Source: JAAXPZ01 sp965215705 (GTDB lineage Bacteria > Campylobacterota > Campylobacteria > Campylobacterales > Sulfurovaceae). Taken from it: DNA of 64,000 bases. Location of the stretch: assembly GCA_965215705.1 (NCBI GenBank), contig CBDCEE010000003.1, forward strand, positions 434,001 to 498,000, given 5' to 3'. Position numbers and translations under genes: made by a program. This document shows, in pieces, positions 18,543 through 27,229 of this stretch. Within the stretch, counting starts at the first letter, position 1; each line of letters opens with the position of its first letter. Under the pieces are notes generated by a model. The model had not been told where the DNA came from, searched no databases, and saw only the letters and a program-made list of their open reading frames with translations.

Positions 18543-19606
18543 GAGTACTTATATTTTTCTATATCATTTCTTTTTCCTATAGTACTAACCTTTTCTCTGC
18601 CAAGCAAATGATCTGTGCTATACCAAAAGATATATATCCACTTATCACTCCATTATTTAGAAAACCTATTACTTATACAACACTCAAAGTAGTACCTAAG
18701 CAATTCCAAGATAACCAAAAAACACTCACTGCCCTCCAAAAGGATCCAGAAATTCATGCCGCTATTATTCGTGCCGATATTCTTTACAGGTACCAATACA
18801 AAAAAACCGATAAAAACTATATGAGTTTAAGCACGCTTCCCTATTACTCTACACTCTATCTCATTCATCCATCTGATAACTATGATATTGATATCGATAT
18901 GCTCCGTGGTAGTGATATCTCTATTGGTTCTCTTGGAGATGAAAATAGTTATCTTCTCAAAAGTGTATTGGAGCTATATCAATCAGAATATACTATACAT
19001 TATCATGCTTTTTCACTAGATAAATCATATAAACTTATGGAATCAGGAGAGATAGATCACTATTTTGGTTTTCTCCCTTCAGAGAAAGAGAATAGTGCTT
19101 TTCATTTTCAAACACTCTTTTCTAAAGATGTAATAGAGATTTTTAAAGGTATGCCTGCACTTAAAATAGACTATTCCGGTATTCATGTCCCTTATATTCT
19201 AGTTATATCACAAAAAGCTTCTGATGAGGAGATAGAAAATCTGATTTATCTTCTGGAAAAGAAAAATATCTTATCTATTCAAACAGATGAACTCTATGGT
19301 CCTATCGATCTCTATATCGTCCAACACCTCGAACAGGTACAAAAAGCTCTTCAAATACTAGCCTCAACACCTACAGAAACAATACCAGATATTCTTAGTG
19401 GACCTTGTTTGTCATATCATTATGGTTTTTTAGATCTTCTTCGACGTAAACCTTCTCTCAAAAAGAAGGTACGCCTTTTGCATTCAAGGAATACAGAAAG
19501 ATACCGTCTTGCTAAAAGTTATTTGCAAATGCTTGAATCTATTTTATTAAGCATAGATAGACAAAAAATACATGTAATCAAAGTATTAGACAAAAAATAC
19601 ATGTAA
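18539..19606 (+). CDS. Periplasmic substrate-binding-protein-like protein
   Basis: A 355-residue exported protein with the signal peptide MRVLIFFYIISFSYSTNLFS. The body resembles the two-lobed TAXI/PhnD/transporter-binding fold: IHAAIIRADILYRYQY, a central DISIGSLGDENSYLLKSVLE and a hinge-like YFGFLPSEKENSAF. No transporter genes are adjacent. It is translationally coupled to the RAYT-like gene and so to the T6SS operon, which suggests an envelope or signal-sensing role there. A 29-bp tandem duplication overlaps its stop codon. Confidence 0.6.
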   Translation: MRVLIFFYIISFSYSTNLFSAKQMICAIPKDIYPLITPLFRKPITYTTLKVVPKQFQDNQKTLTALQKDPEIHAAIIRADILYRYQYKKTDKNYMSLSTLPYYSTLYLIHPSDNYDIDIDMLRGSDISIGSLGDENSYLLKSVLELYQSEYTIHYHAFSLDKSYKLMESGEIDHYFGFLPSEKENSAFHFQTLFSKDVIEIFKGMPALKIDYSGIHVPYILVISQKASDEEIENLIYLLEKKNILSIQTDELYGPIDLYIVQHLEQVQKALQILASTPTETIPDILSGPCLSYHYGFLDLLRRKPSLKKKVRLLHSRNTERYRLAKSYLQMLESILLSIDRQKIHVIKVLDKKYM

Positions 19607-19616
19607 TCAAAGTATT
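19559..19616 (+). repeat. 29-bp tandem duplication at the 3' end of a gene
   Basis: Two adjacent exact copies of a 29-bp unit (starting AGACAAAAAATACATG) lie at 19559-19587 and 19588-19616. The last codons of the binding-protein-like gene run into the second copy, where TAA ends the frame at 19606. A recent slippage duplication changed the C-terminal residues. Confidence 0.85.
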
Positions 19617-19751
19617 CTACTAGAAAAACAGCATACATTTAAAAAATTTGAACAGAAAATTAATCTTTTATTTAAATAATACTTTTTAGCATTACTCTCA
19701 GCAAGCATAAACACACAGGAAAGATCAATATCAATAGCAACAATATCTTTT

Positions 19752-20357
19752 TCATTTTTTCTTCCTCTTTTGTTTATTGAGAAAATAGTCCAATTCAACT
19801 CCCACTGGATCAAATTGCATAAATTCATCACTTTGGCATCCAACAGGATCTTCGGAACGATGTAGTAAATACATTTGATCATAACTCTCTGCATCTGGTG
19901 CATTATCATAGTCCCCATCAAATACAATGGTTTTTTTTGTATAGGTTCCTTTCACTACTTTGATCACATTTGCCCTAAACTTAACGTTATACCCGGACTC
20001 ATTGCTTGGTGCCCTATAGATATAAAAGTGTGTCACTTTTAAGATGGCTATTACATCTGTATTAAGATATATATCGTTTAGTACCTTTTTTCTCTCTTCA
20101 TCTAGTTGAGAAATCGTAGTCTTTTTATAGGATGGAGGTGAAGGCGCTTTACTTAGGTACATAGGTACCCATTTGTTATAAAACCCCAAACGCATGACTT
20201 CCTCTATACTCTCATGAGCCAACGCATAGTATGGTTTGGATGGTATTTGGTGATTGCTATGGGACTGCATATATTTGTCATTTTTACCGATATTTTTGTG
20301 TGTATCTGCATACATAACACTACAGATACACAACAACACTAATAGGTATTTTTTCAT
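19752..20357 (-). CDS. Exported protein of unknown function, 201 residues
   Basis: I do not recognise this family. The first 17 residues (MKKYLLVLLCICSVMYA) form a signal peptide, possibly with a lipobox-like Cys. The mature part has a beta-rich middle (VIAILKVTHFYIYRAPSNES, FRANVIKVVKGTYTKKTIVF) that resembles small periplasmic proteins measuring metal or oxidant damage, but this is only an impression. It ends in a basic tail. It has a clear ribosome binding site (AAAGGAT) and is in the same orientation as two more small exported proteins upstream. Confidence 0.6.
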   Translation of the reverse strand: MKKYLLVLLCICSVMYADTHKNIGKNDKYMQSHSNHQIPSKPYYALAHESIEEVMRLGFYNKWVPMYLSKAPSPPSYKKTTISQLDEERKKVLNDIYLNTDVIAILKVTHFYIYRAPSNESGYNVKFRANVIKVVKGTYTKKTIVFDGDYDNAPDAESYDQMYLLHRSEDPVGCQSDEFMQFDPVGVELDYFLNKQKRKKK

Positions 20358-20384
20358 CTTTTATCCTTTTATAGTTTCAACCTA

Positions 20385-20837
20385 CTAATACACAGAACTC
20401 CACATTACTATTTTATATCTATTAGATATTTTTTCTACATCAAAGATCATCCCTGGTGTAATACCAAACTGTACTCGCTTACAGTCAGTATAAAATATTT
20501 GTACTTTGCTATAATCTTTAGATGTTACGGTACCCGTATATTTATCATTTTCATCATATGCTTTAAGTTCCATAAATCCTTTCAACATACTGTCTTTACC
20601 CCACTGCATGATAAATTCTTCTTTACCCTTAAATTCAAAAGCAAGTGCATTCAAAGGATATTGAAACTTATCAGCAAGTGATGTAACTTTAGATTTTTCT
20701 ATATCGACTATGATTTCTTTTATAAATTTTCTTATTTTGATATCATCTATTTTTTTATCTAGGCATGTTTCTGCATGCCCTGTGTAAATGAACAACATAA
20801 ATCCCAATAATATTCTCATAACTATATTGTTTTTCAC
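20385..20837 (-). CDS. Exported protein of unknown function, 150 residues
   Basis: A small secreted protein with a signal peptide ending near GHAETC. The body (EKSKVTSLADKFQYPLNALA, EFIMQWGKDSMLKGFMELKA) looks like an NTF2/SnoaL-type cone fold, but no catalytic residues can be named. The GTG at 20837 is preceded by AGGAGG at ideal distance, which fixes the start. A second GTG/ATG further in would remove part of the signal peptide. It lies between two other exported proteins and may share a transcript. Confidence 0.6.
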   Translation of the reverse strand: MKNNIVMRILLGFMLFIYTGHAETCLDKKIDDIKIRKFIKEIIVDIEKSKVTSLADKFQYPLNALAFEFKGKEEFIMQWGKDSMLKGFMELKAYDENDKYTGTVTSKDYSKVQIFYTDCKRVQFGITPGMIFDVEKISNRYKIVMWSSVY

Positions 20838-20949
20838 CTCACCCTCCTAAAATAAATATATTTACTATCAGGCTCTCTAAACTTCACATAGTAGTTCATG
20901 GCATTACCAGAGTTCTGTATAACAAACACTTCATTTTTCCAGTCAAACC

Positions 20950-21561
20950 TTAGATCTCTTGCCTCTTTCTACTGCGTATAAAATACCCTAGCCCTACACC
21001 AAATAGCAATGCCAGGATCGTTCCGATGATCCCCCACTTTTTCAACTGAGCACTCATCTCATGATAGATCGCATTGTCATAGAAGTTTGTGCCCAAATGC
21101 AATGCAAGAATACGCCACTTCCCATCCGTGTCTTTGATGACTGTGGCTGTCCAGCGTGTTTTGAGGTCAAGGTCTCTCCCATCTCTCAGTTTATATTTTT
21201 CGACACCATTCCCTCTTACAATCCCCACTGTTTTATCGTTATAAAGTTCAGTCAATGCATCTGGTGTCAACGTCATCTTTAGAGAGATTAGATACCCTCC
21301 CTCTCCAAACCATTCATCAAAATACTTCTCTATCCCCTGATAGGAGGTGATCGTGTTTTGATTGACGGTCGTTACCCGTAGGTTTTTATGAAAATATCGT
21401 TTCAGGTCTCCATATTTCTCTGTGTTGACTGCTGTTTCAATGCCTCTTACAAGCTGACGTAGTTCATTATGGATCTCATGGTCTCTCTCTTCTGCATACA
21501 CTATAGTTGTCGCAAGTAAAAGCGAGAGCCACAGGATCACTATATGTCTTATCTTCTTCAT
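20950..21561 (-). CDS. SnoaL/NTF2-like exported protein with C-terminal membrane anchor
   Basis: A 203-residue protein with signal peptide MKKIRHIVILWLSLLLATTIVYA, an NTF2-like domain at about 30-160 (IETAVNTEKYGDLKRYFHKN, TRWTATVIKDTDGKWRILAL) and a C-terminal membrane helix IIGTILALLFGVGLGYFI followed by RSRKRQ. It is thus anchored in the inner membrane facing the periplasm. The ligand is unknown. Between it and the next gene (20838-20949) the minus strand stays open for about 35 codons, a possible relic of a further small gene. Confidence 0.7.
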   Translation of the reverse strand: MKKIRHIVILWLSLLLATTIVYAEERDHEIHNELRQLVRGIETAVNTEKYGDLKRYFHKNLRVTTVNQNTITSYQGIEKYFDEWFGEGGYLISLKMTLTPDALTELYNDKTVGIVRGNGVEKYKLRDGRDLDLKTRWTATVIKDTDGKWRILALHLGTNFYDNAIYHEMSAQLKKWGIIGTILALLFGVGLGYFIRSRKRQEI

Positions 21562-21623
21562 TTTTTCTCCTCTGGGAAAATATACATAAATTTTAGATAT
21601 ATTCTAAGCATTACGTCTCATAC

Positions 21624-22241
21624 CTATATATCCTCTTCTAATGTTTTGATACTCTGCTCCAATCTTTGTGTAAATACTTTATGTTCCTCATCCTCATGAT
21701 ACAGCACTTCCCCTATACGTACCTCTATGATAAATGGTACAAACAATGCTTCGCCTTTGGGCAGGGATTTTCCGGCACCATGGATATAGATGGGGAGGAC
21801 TGGGATGTGAGGGAATGATTTGGAGAGATGGGCTATGCCGGTCTTGAAGGTCCCCATCTCTTCTGGTGTTCCACGACTTCCCTCCGGATAGACGATCACT
21901 ATGTCCCCGTTCTCCAAAGCCTTGGATATACCCAAAAAAGGATGCCCTTCTTCTTTGGTAGGTCTACGTTTGAGTGGGATGATCCCTATCACATGCTGAG
22001 AAAACCAGGCGAACCAGCGATTTTTCATAAAATAGTCTGCTGCTGCCACAGGTCGAACCTGCTGCAGCTGTGAGAGTGGAAAAAGGCTCATTAGCACCAT
22101 CGTATCCAGATGACTGTTATGATTGGCAACGATCATGCAAGGCCCTTTCAGAGGCAGCTTCTCTTTCCCTCTCACATGTACGCCAGAGATCAGGAGCACT
22201 ACAGGACGGACAAAGAGTGCAAAAAAGAGTTTTTTTAGCAT
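21624..22241 (-). CDS. plsC: 1-acyl-sn-glycerol-3-phosphate acyltransferase
   Basis: PlsC adds the second acyl chain to lysophosphatidic acid, making phosphatidic acid at the inner membrane. This 205-residue protein has the NHxxxxD catalytic motif in VANHNSHLDTMVL near residues 38-50 and the substrate motif YPEGSRGTPEEMG near 117-129. An N-terminal hydrophobic segment is present. It is 9 bases downstream of cdsA on the same strand, so two consecutive steps of phospholipid synthesis are co-transcribed. Confidence 0.9.
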   Translation of the reverse strand: MLKKLFFALFVRPVVLLISGVHVRGKEKLPLKGPCMIVANHNSHLDTMVLMSLFPLSQLQQVRPVAAADYFMKNRWFAWFSQHVIGIIPLKRRPTKEEGHPFLGISKALENGDIVIVYPEGSRGTPEEMGTFKTGIAHLSKSFPHIPVLPIYIHGAGKSLPKGEALFVPFIIEVRIGEVLYHEDEEHKVFTQRLEQSIKTLEEDI

Positions 22242-22250
22242 CTATGCATC

Positions 22251-23180
22251 CTAATAATAGAGATAATAGACATAATGAAAAAAGAGCGGTGCAGTGTAGG
22301 TCAAGCTATCGACACGATCCAGGATACCCCCATGCCCGGGGATCAAACTGCCGGAGTCTTTGACCCCGATATCTCGTTTGACCATAGAGATCACCACATC
22401 TCCGACAAATCCTCCCCCAGAGATGATCACACCGGCAATAAGTGCTTCATACCAGAGAAAGGGGGTCAAAAAGGAGAAGACCCATGCCAGTAAGAGGATA
22501 CTCACAAAGGCACCTAGAAACCCTTCTACCGTCTTGTTGGGGCTGACTTTGGGAACGATCTTACGTCTGCCAAGGGATTTGCCCCAGAGATACTGGAGTA
22601 TGTCATTGAGCTCTGTCAGCAGTATGAGGTAGAGTACCAGCTCCCTGCCCCCTACGGTATGTCCGGTAACAGGACTGAGTGTGACCATAAATGCCAGATG
22701 GCTCAGACCAAAGACAAACATCATCAGTCCCCACTGTACGCGTGCCGTATTTTCCAGAAATCCTTTGGTCTCTCCTATCAGTATCTGTCTAAAAGGCAGT
22801 AGCAGAAAGAGAAAGACCGGTATCCATATAATGAACATCCCATACCATTCGATACTGGCAAACCAATACTGAGGCAGGATAGAGAGATAGGCATAGAAAA
22901 GCACCCTTCTGTCTGTCCTTCGGGTAGGTATCATGGTAAAGTACTCTTTAAGTGCCAGGTAACTCAAGAGCCCAAAAAAGAACATCGCAGTTGTGGTATT
23001 GAGCATAACCCCCAGGATAAACACAGCTACGATAAACCACCAGGAGTGGATACGTGCTTTCAGCTCTTGGGTCGGATACTTCAGATAGATCAGTACGGTG
23101 GCGATTGCCAACAACAGCAGAATCATACCAAGCACTACCCCACTCTCAGCGGAAAAAAGTGCGCCTTTGGTCTCGATCAT
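22251..23180 (-). CDS. cdsA: Phosphatidate cytidylyltransferase
   Basis: CdsA makes CDP-diacylglycerol from phosphatidic acid and CTP. The protein has about eight membrane helices and the family signature near the C-terminus (SMVKRDIGVKDSGSLIPGHG, then GILDRVDSL). The ATG at 23180 overlaps the stop of the phosphatidyltransferase gene as ATGA, which is a better start than the in-frame codon at 23216. The order phosphatidyltransferase-cdsA-plsC forms a compact lipid operon. Confidence 0.9.
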   Translation of the reverse strand: MIETKGALFSAESGVVLGMILLLLAIATVLIYLKYPTQELKARIHSWWFIVAVFILGVMLNTTTAMFFFGLLSYLALKEYFTMIPTRRTDRRVLFYAYLSILPQYWFASIEWYGMFIIWIPVFLFLLLPFRQILIGETKGFLENTARVQWGLMMFVFGLSHLAFMVTLSPVTGHTVGGRELVLYLILLTELNDILQYLWGKSLGRRKIVPKVSPNKTVEGFLGAFVSILLLAWVFSFLTPFLWYEALIAGVIISGGGFVGDVVISMVKRDIGVKDSGSLIPGHGGILDRVDSLTYTAPLFFHYVYYLYY

Positions 23181-23773
23181 GCTAGTACCCTTAGGCAGCG
23201 TCTTACGCTGGTCCATCCGCTTAGCAGTGTCATTGCTATGAACAGCAGTGTCACCCAGCTACTGGCAGGTATCCCCAGTGCCAGCAGCAGTGCGATCACA
23301 CCCATAACAAAAGCACGGTCACTCTTTCCCATCGGGCCATCATAACGGCGGTCTTGTTTCACTGCCCAGCCAAGTACCCCTGCCATCTCTGTAAAGATCG
23401 CAGTGATCACTAACAACACTACCCAAGTCACAGAGACACCAGGGATCAGTGCAAACGGCAGATACAAAGCCACATCTGATACCACATCACTCATCTCATT
23501 GAGTATCGCACCACCATCGCTTTGCATCTGATACTCTTTTGCCAGTATACCGTCGATCGCATTGAGTGCCATGCGAAGAAACAGCACCAGAGGGATGAGT
23601 ATTAGTGTCCATCTGGCTCCTGCTGTCACCGCGATAAGTCCCCCTGCAACGATAGAGAGGAGCAACGCTGCCCAGGTGACCTGATTGGGGGTATACCCTT
23701 TATCTGCAAAGCGTTTTACGATAGGTCTCAGCAGTGCTTGAAATCTTGGTTTGAGATCATAGATTGTTGCCAT
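23177..23773 (-). CDS. CDP-alcohol phosphatidyltransferase family protein
   Basis: A 198-residue integral membrane enzyme of the family that condenses CDP-diacylglycerol with an alcohol. The signature DGxxAx(n)GxxxDxxxD appears as DGILAKEYQMQSDGGAILNE followed by MSDVVSD near residues 74-100; the aspartate spacing fits, with Asn-Glu-Met before the second Asp pair. The substrate (glycerol phosphate, inositol phosphate or another) cannot be told from sequence. It overlaps cdsA by 4 bases, whose product it would use. Confidence 0.8.
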   Translation of the reverse strand: MATIYDLKPRFQALLRPIVKRFADKGYTPNQVTWAALLLSIVAGGLIAVTAGARWTLILIPLVLFLRMALNAIDGILAKEYQMQSDGGAILNEMSDVVSDVALYLPFALIPGVSVTWVVLLVITAIFTEMAGVLGWAVKQDRRYDGPMGKSDRAFVMGVIALLLALGIPASSWVTLLFIAMTLLSGWTSVRRCLRVLA

Positions 23774-23867
23774 ACATATCCTCCCCCATAGTATTTAGTT
23801 ATAGTATTGTAACAGGAATAGCTCTGTTTTTCCCTAAGAAGGTATTCAAAGCCTGAGGAAGAAGCTT

Positions 23868-24902
23868 CTAGGTAACGACGATCTTTTCGACCACATCCAG
23901 ACCAAATCCTCCCAGACCGACAAACTCTGTCTCGGCATTGGTAGTGAGAAGGTTGATATTTTTGATTCCCAGATCTTTGAGGATCTGTGCACCGACACCA
24001 AACTCCCTCGCCTGCTCTTTGGAGATGGTCTTGCTGTCGAGGAAGATCAGTACACCCCCATTGAGTTTGAGGTACTCTATCGCACTGTTAAGGGCATCAA
24101 AACGCTTGCTATCGAGTATCAGATCAATATCTAGTCCGATATTGTGGAACTTTACATTGGCAGTCTCATGAGAGCCATAGAACTGTACTACGGTATGTAC
24201 ACGATCAAGATGGTCTTTGTAGGTAAACTCGCTGACTTTCATCCCTCGAAAAGTACGCTCCTCTTCGCTGATACGCTCTACCAGCTGCTCATTGGCTAGG
24301 CGATACTCTACCAGATCAGAGATATAGACGATATGCAGGCTATGTTTCTGCGAAAAAAGCTCCAGATCATCCATCCGAGCCATCTCTCCATCATCCTTGA
24401 TGATCTCACAGATCACTGCCACCGGAGACAGACCAGCCAGTTTACAGAGATCCACTGATCCTTCCGTATGTCCAGTTCGTACCAGCACACCACCATCTTT
24501 GGCGATCAATGGAAAGATATGCCCTGGACGCACAAAGTCACTGCTGTCTGTCTGAGGGTCTGCCAGCTTACTGATACAGTCATCCCGCTCTGCTGCAGAG
24601 ATCCCAGTACTGGCAGTGGTGGCATCGATCGAGACGGTAAATGCGGTCTCATGGTTGGAAACATTATTGCTGACCATAGGCAGCAGGTCAAGCTCTCGGG
24701 CAAGCTCTTTGACGATCGGTGTACAGATCAGCCCCCTCGCCTCTTTTGCCATGAAGTTGACCATTTCCGCTGTAGAAAAGGTCGCTGCATAAACGAGGTC
24801 ACCCTCATTTTCACGATCCTCATCATCCATCATGATGACCATGCGACCACGCTTGATCTCCTCGATTGCGACTTTGACTCTTTCGATTGCCTCTGAACCC
24901 AT
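23868..24902 (-). CDS. ribBA: 3,4-dihydroxy-2-butanone-4-phosphate synthase with degenerate GTP cyclohydrolase II domain
   Basis: A riboflavin synthesis enzyme. The RibB half (residues 1-205) is complete: MVIMMDDEDRENEGDLVYAA, DFVRPGHIFPL and RTGHTEGSVDLCKLAG carry the acidic and His residues used on ribulose 5-phosphate. The C-terminal 140 residues align with RibA in outline (HTVVQFYGSHETANVKFHNI) but lack the three zinc-binding cysteines and the catalytic Asp/Arg region. GTP cyclohydrolase activity is therefore unlikely. This architecture is common in Campylobacterota. No FMN riboswitch was seen upstream. Confidence 0.92.
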   Translation of the reverse strand: MGSEAIERVKVAIEEIKRGRMVIMMDDEDRENEGDLVYAATFSTAEMVNFMAKEARGLICTPIVKELARELDLLPMVSNNVSNHETAFTVSIDATTASTGISAAERDDCISKLADPQTDSSDFVRPGHIFPLIAKDGGVLVRTGHTEGSVDLCKLAGLSPVAVICEIIKDDGEMARMDDLELFSQKHSLHIVYISDLVEYRLANEQLVERISEEERTFRGMKVSEFTYKDHLDRVHTVVQFYGSHETANVKFHNIGLDIDLILDSKRFDALNSAIEYLKLNGGVLIFLDSKTISKEQAREFGVGAQILKDLGIKNINLLTTNAETEFVGLGGFGLDVVEKIVVT

Positions 24903-25004
24903 ATTTTTCTACCTTTTTCATCATAGTTATATCCGCATTATATCCTACCTCACCCTATAGCCGCTATAATTTTTAACTTTTTTTCAAATTCTCCAAATCA
25001 GCTC

Positions 25005-25033
25005 TTGACAACTAAGATATTTTGAGATATAAT
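25005..25033 (+). promoter_or_regulatory. Sigma-70-type promoter for the tRNA pair
   Basis: TTGACA at 25005-25010 and TATAAT at 25028-25033 are consensus boxes separated by 17 bases. The tRNA-Gln begins 33 bases after the -10 box. This is the best promoter match in the window. Confidence 0.85.
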
Positions 25034-25066
25034 GCCGTCCACATAAGCAGTATAGCTTATGAGTGT

Positions 25067-25140
25067 TGGGGTATCGCCAAGCGGTAAGGCCTCGGTTTTT
25101 GGTATCGATATCGGGGGTTCGAATCCCTCTACCCCATCCA
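25067..25140 (+). tRNA. tRNA-Gln (anticodon TTG)
   Basis: The 7-base acceptor arms TGGGGTA and TACCCCA pair fully. The D arm, the anticodon stem with loop TTTTGGT (anticodon TTG) and the GGTTCGAAT T arm are all visible. CCA is encoded at 25138-25140. The discriminator base is T. Confidence 0.93.
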
Positions 25141-25217
25141 ACAAAAGATTTAAGTTTGAATATATGATTTCAAGCTATAATCTCATTCTCATTTAACGAT
25201 GAGACATACTTTCCTGT

Positions 25218-25296
<79 letters not shown>

Positions 25297-25604
25297 CACA
25301 AACAACGCTATAGCTTCAAATACAGACCTTCCAAGAACTTTTTCACTCTATTTTATTTTTACTGGTGCAACACATTGGTGCAACACTTACCCCAAATATC
25401 TTACATTCATGTTCTCCCTATGATTACGGCAATTCAAACCACTTCCCTCTTTTTCCAAGTTCCCTACGACATCTTCTAAGGATAATTCCTGCTCATAAAT
25501 TAATATTAATAAATATCTATTTCTATGTTTCCAAATGCTTTCATACACATATTATTAAAGTGTAAGAGGATTATCTCTCTTATAATTTAAACAAAGGAGT
25601 TTTT
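25297..25604. other. Gene-free left end of the island with short direct repeats
   Basis: No convincing gene is present. TGGTGCAACAC occurs twice, at 25363-25373 and 25376-25386, spaced by two bases. Such repeats just inside an att site could be arm-binding sites for the integrase. An open frame crossing the tRNA here is an artefact of translating the tRNA sequence. Confidence 0.4.
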
Positions 25605-25682
25605 ATGCTCGGACTTGGACAGATATTAACTATTGTTATTGCGATAGGTACTATACTCAAAGAGACGCTCGACAACGATTAA
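25605..25682 (+). CDS. Small hydrophobic peptide, 25 residues
   Basis: The frame MLGLGQILTIVIAIGTILKE ends with TLDND. It follows an excellent ribosome binding site (AAAGGAG, 8 bases upstream) and an AT-rich promoter-like region. It forms a single membrane helix with a charged tail, as in small phage membrane peptides. It is short enough that chance cannot be excluded. Confidence 0.45.
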   Translation: MLGLGQILTIVIAIGTILKETLDND

Positions 25683-25727
25683 TCTCGTTGCCCTCCCCTT
25701 CCGTATATTATTATAAAGGAATATACA

Positions 25728-26549
25728 ATGTCAGTAAACCCATTAACAGATGCTCAGCTAAGAGCTGCGGCACCTTCAATCTTCTCTGAGACACCTATTG
25801 ATGGTGTCTCAGAGAAATATGCCTTTGTGCCAACCTATGCTGTATTAGATACATTTCGAGATGCAGGCTACTATCCTATCATGGCTAGTGAGAGCAATGT
25901 ACGTAACCAAGAGAATCTTGGGTATCAAAAACATATCATTCAGTTTCGTAGTTTAGACAATCTACTACGACCAAACTCGGTAGATGAGTATGCAGATATT
26001 GTATTAACCAACTCACATAATCGCACCTCCTCTTTCAAGGTTGATTTAGCTTATTGGAGATTGGTATGTAGCAATATGCTCATAGTTCCCTCACAAAGCT
26101 TTCTCTCTAGTTCTATTATTCATGCTGGCTTCCAAGAGAGTAAAATAAATCACGCTATCGAAGAGGTCACTAGCTACATGCCCTATATTGAACAAGAGAT
26201 AGAGCAGTTTAAGGGTATCACGCTCAGCCCTAGTGAACAGCAGTCTCTCGCTTATGCCGCGATTGATATACGCTTTGATACCAAGAAACATGCTATAGAA
26301 CCTAGTGAGCTACTCACTATCCAGCGCGAGGATGATATAGACAGTTCTCTGTGGACTATATTCAACCGTATCCAAGAAGCTATCATTAGAGGTGGTATCA
26401 AAGGTACTAACAGAGAGACAGGGCGTAACTTTACCTCTAAAGGCATTCATGCCATTGATACCAATTTTTCTCTCAATAAGGAGCTCTGGTCAACAGTACA
26501 AATGATGGCTAACCTCAAGTCTTGTGGCTCTTCAACACTAGCAGCCTAA
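25728..26549 (+). CDS. DUF932 family protein
   Basis: A 273-residue DUF932 protein, a family found on plasmids, prophages and islands, often beside annealing recombinases. Typical features are visible: the N-terminal TDAQLRAAAPSIFSETPIDG, VSEKYAFVPTYAVLDTFRDA, GYQKHIIQFRSLDN and the LVCSNMLIV motif near residue 112. A ribosome binding site (AAAGGAA) precedes the ATG. The precise function is unknown. It is the first of three co-directional genes ending in a Rad52-type protein, which suggests a role in island DNA metabolism. Confidence 0.82.
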   Translation: MSVNPLTDAQLRAAAPSIFSETPIDGVSEKYAFVPTYAVLDTFRDAGYYPIMASESNVRNQENLGYQKHIIQFRSLDNLLRPNSVDEYADIVLTNSHNRTSSFKVDLAYWRLVCSNMLIVPSQSFLSSSIIHAGFQESKINHAIEEVTSYMPYIEQEIEQFKGITLSPSEQQSLAYAAIDIRFDTKKHAIEPSELLTIQREDDIDSSLWTIFNRIQEAIIRGGIKGTNRETGRNFTSKGIHAIDTNFSLNKELWSTVQMMANLKSCGSSTLAA

Positions 26550-26559
26550 AGGTTAACCT

Positions 26560-27213
26560 ATGAAAACCACCAACTACAGACTACAAACAGAGATAGAACA
26601 GCTTTCTGCAGATTCACAGAGAGCTTGGTTTGAGATGTATATACATGAAGTATTGGAGAGTGATAAGCCCTACCATGTAAAAGCTGATTATATTGGTCTC
26701 TCCTTTGAAGAGATTCAAAACAAGATAGACTATCTCTCTTCTGATATTAACGAGATGAAACACCTCAAAGCCACACTCACCCAAGCAAAAGGGATTGCCC
26801 AAGAGGTGATTGCTTCTGTACTCACAGAGTATGGTATAGACCGACTAGAGGGAACAATCATCTCTTCACTCACACTCACCCCAGCAAAAGTGACTACCAA
26901 GAGCACACTCACTATCCTCAATCCTGTAGCCCTCATAGAGCTAGGATATGCCAAGGTCATTGTCGATGAAGAGGCAGTCAAACAAGCCATGCACACCGCT
27001 GAAGAGATGGACAGCATTGATAGCTTTGTAGAGGTATCTATGCAAACCCAAGAGATCCCAGCCAAACTCAAAGTCAACACCAAACGAAAAAGGAAACAGC
27101 ATGAAGATGATATACAGGCTACTATGGAAATTCCCACCGAAGCCACCCATTATCATACTCACCACCATACCCCAGCTATGGAAGCCTTAGAGCTTCTCAA
27201 ACACTCTGCATAA
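26560..27213 (+). CDS. Gp157-like phage/island protein
   Basis: A 217-residue protein with a long helical region (LSSDINEMKHLKATLTQAKG) followed by LEGTIISSLTLTPAKVTTKS and NPVALIELGYAKVIVDEEAV. This layout resembles the Siphovirus Gp157 family. The C-terminal part is basic and has a His cluster (THYHTHHHTPA). It sits 10 bases after DUF932 and 16 bases before the Rad52-type gene, and is probably an accessory of the annealing recombinase. The family call is tentative. Confidence 0.5.
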   Translation: MKTTNYRLQTEIEQLSADSQRAWFEMYIHEVLESDKPYHVKADYIGLSFEEIQNKIDYLSSDINEMKHLKATLTQAKGIAQEVIASVLTEYGIDRLEGTIISSLTLTPAKVTTKSTLTILNPVALIELGYAKVIVDEEAVKQAMHTAEEMDSIDSFVEVSMQTQEIPAKLKVNTKRKRKQHEDDIQATMEIPTEATHYHTHHHTPAMEALELLKHSA

Positions 27214-27229
27214 GATAAGGAGACAGATT

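Noticed and set aside
20838..20949. Open stretch of about 35 codons on the minus strand (DWKNEVFVIQNSGNAMNYYV)
   Set aside because: It looks protein-like but has no start codon and overlaps the ribosome binding site of the next gene. It is at most a relic and is mentioned only under its neighbour.
24903..25004. Possible FMN riboswitch upstream of ribBA
   Set aside because: The leader is short and AT-rich, and none of the conserved FMN aptamer blocks is visible.
25156..25181. TTGAAT and TATAAT before tRNA-fMet as a second promoter
   Set aside because: The spacing is only 14 bases. The tRNA is more simply transcribed from the strong promoter before tRNA-Gln.
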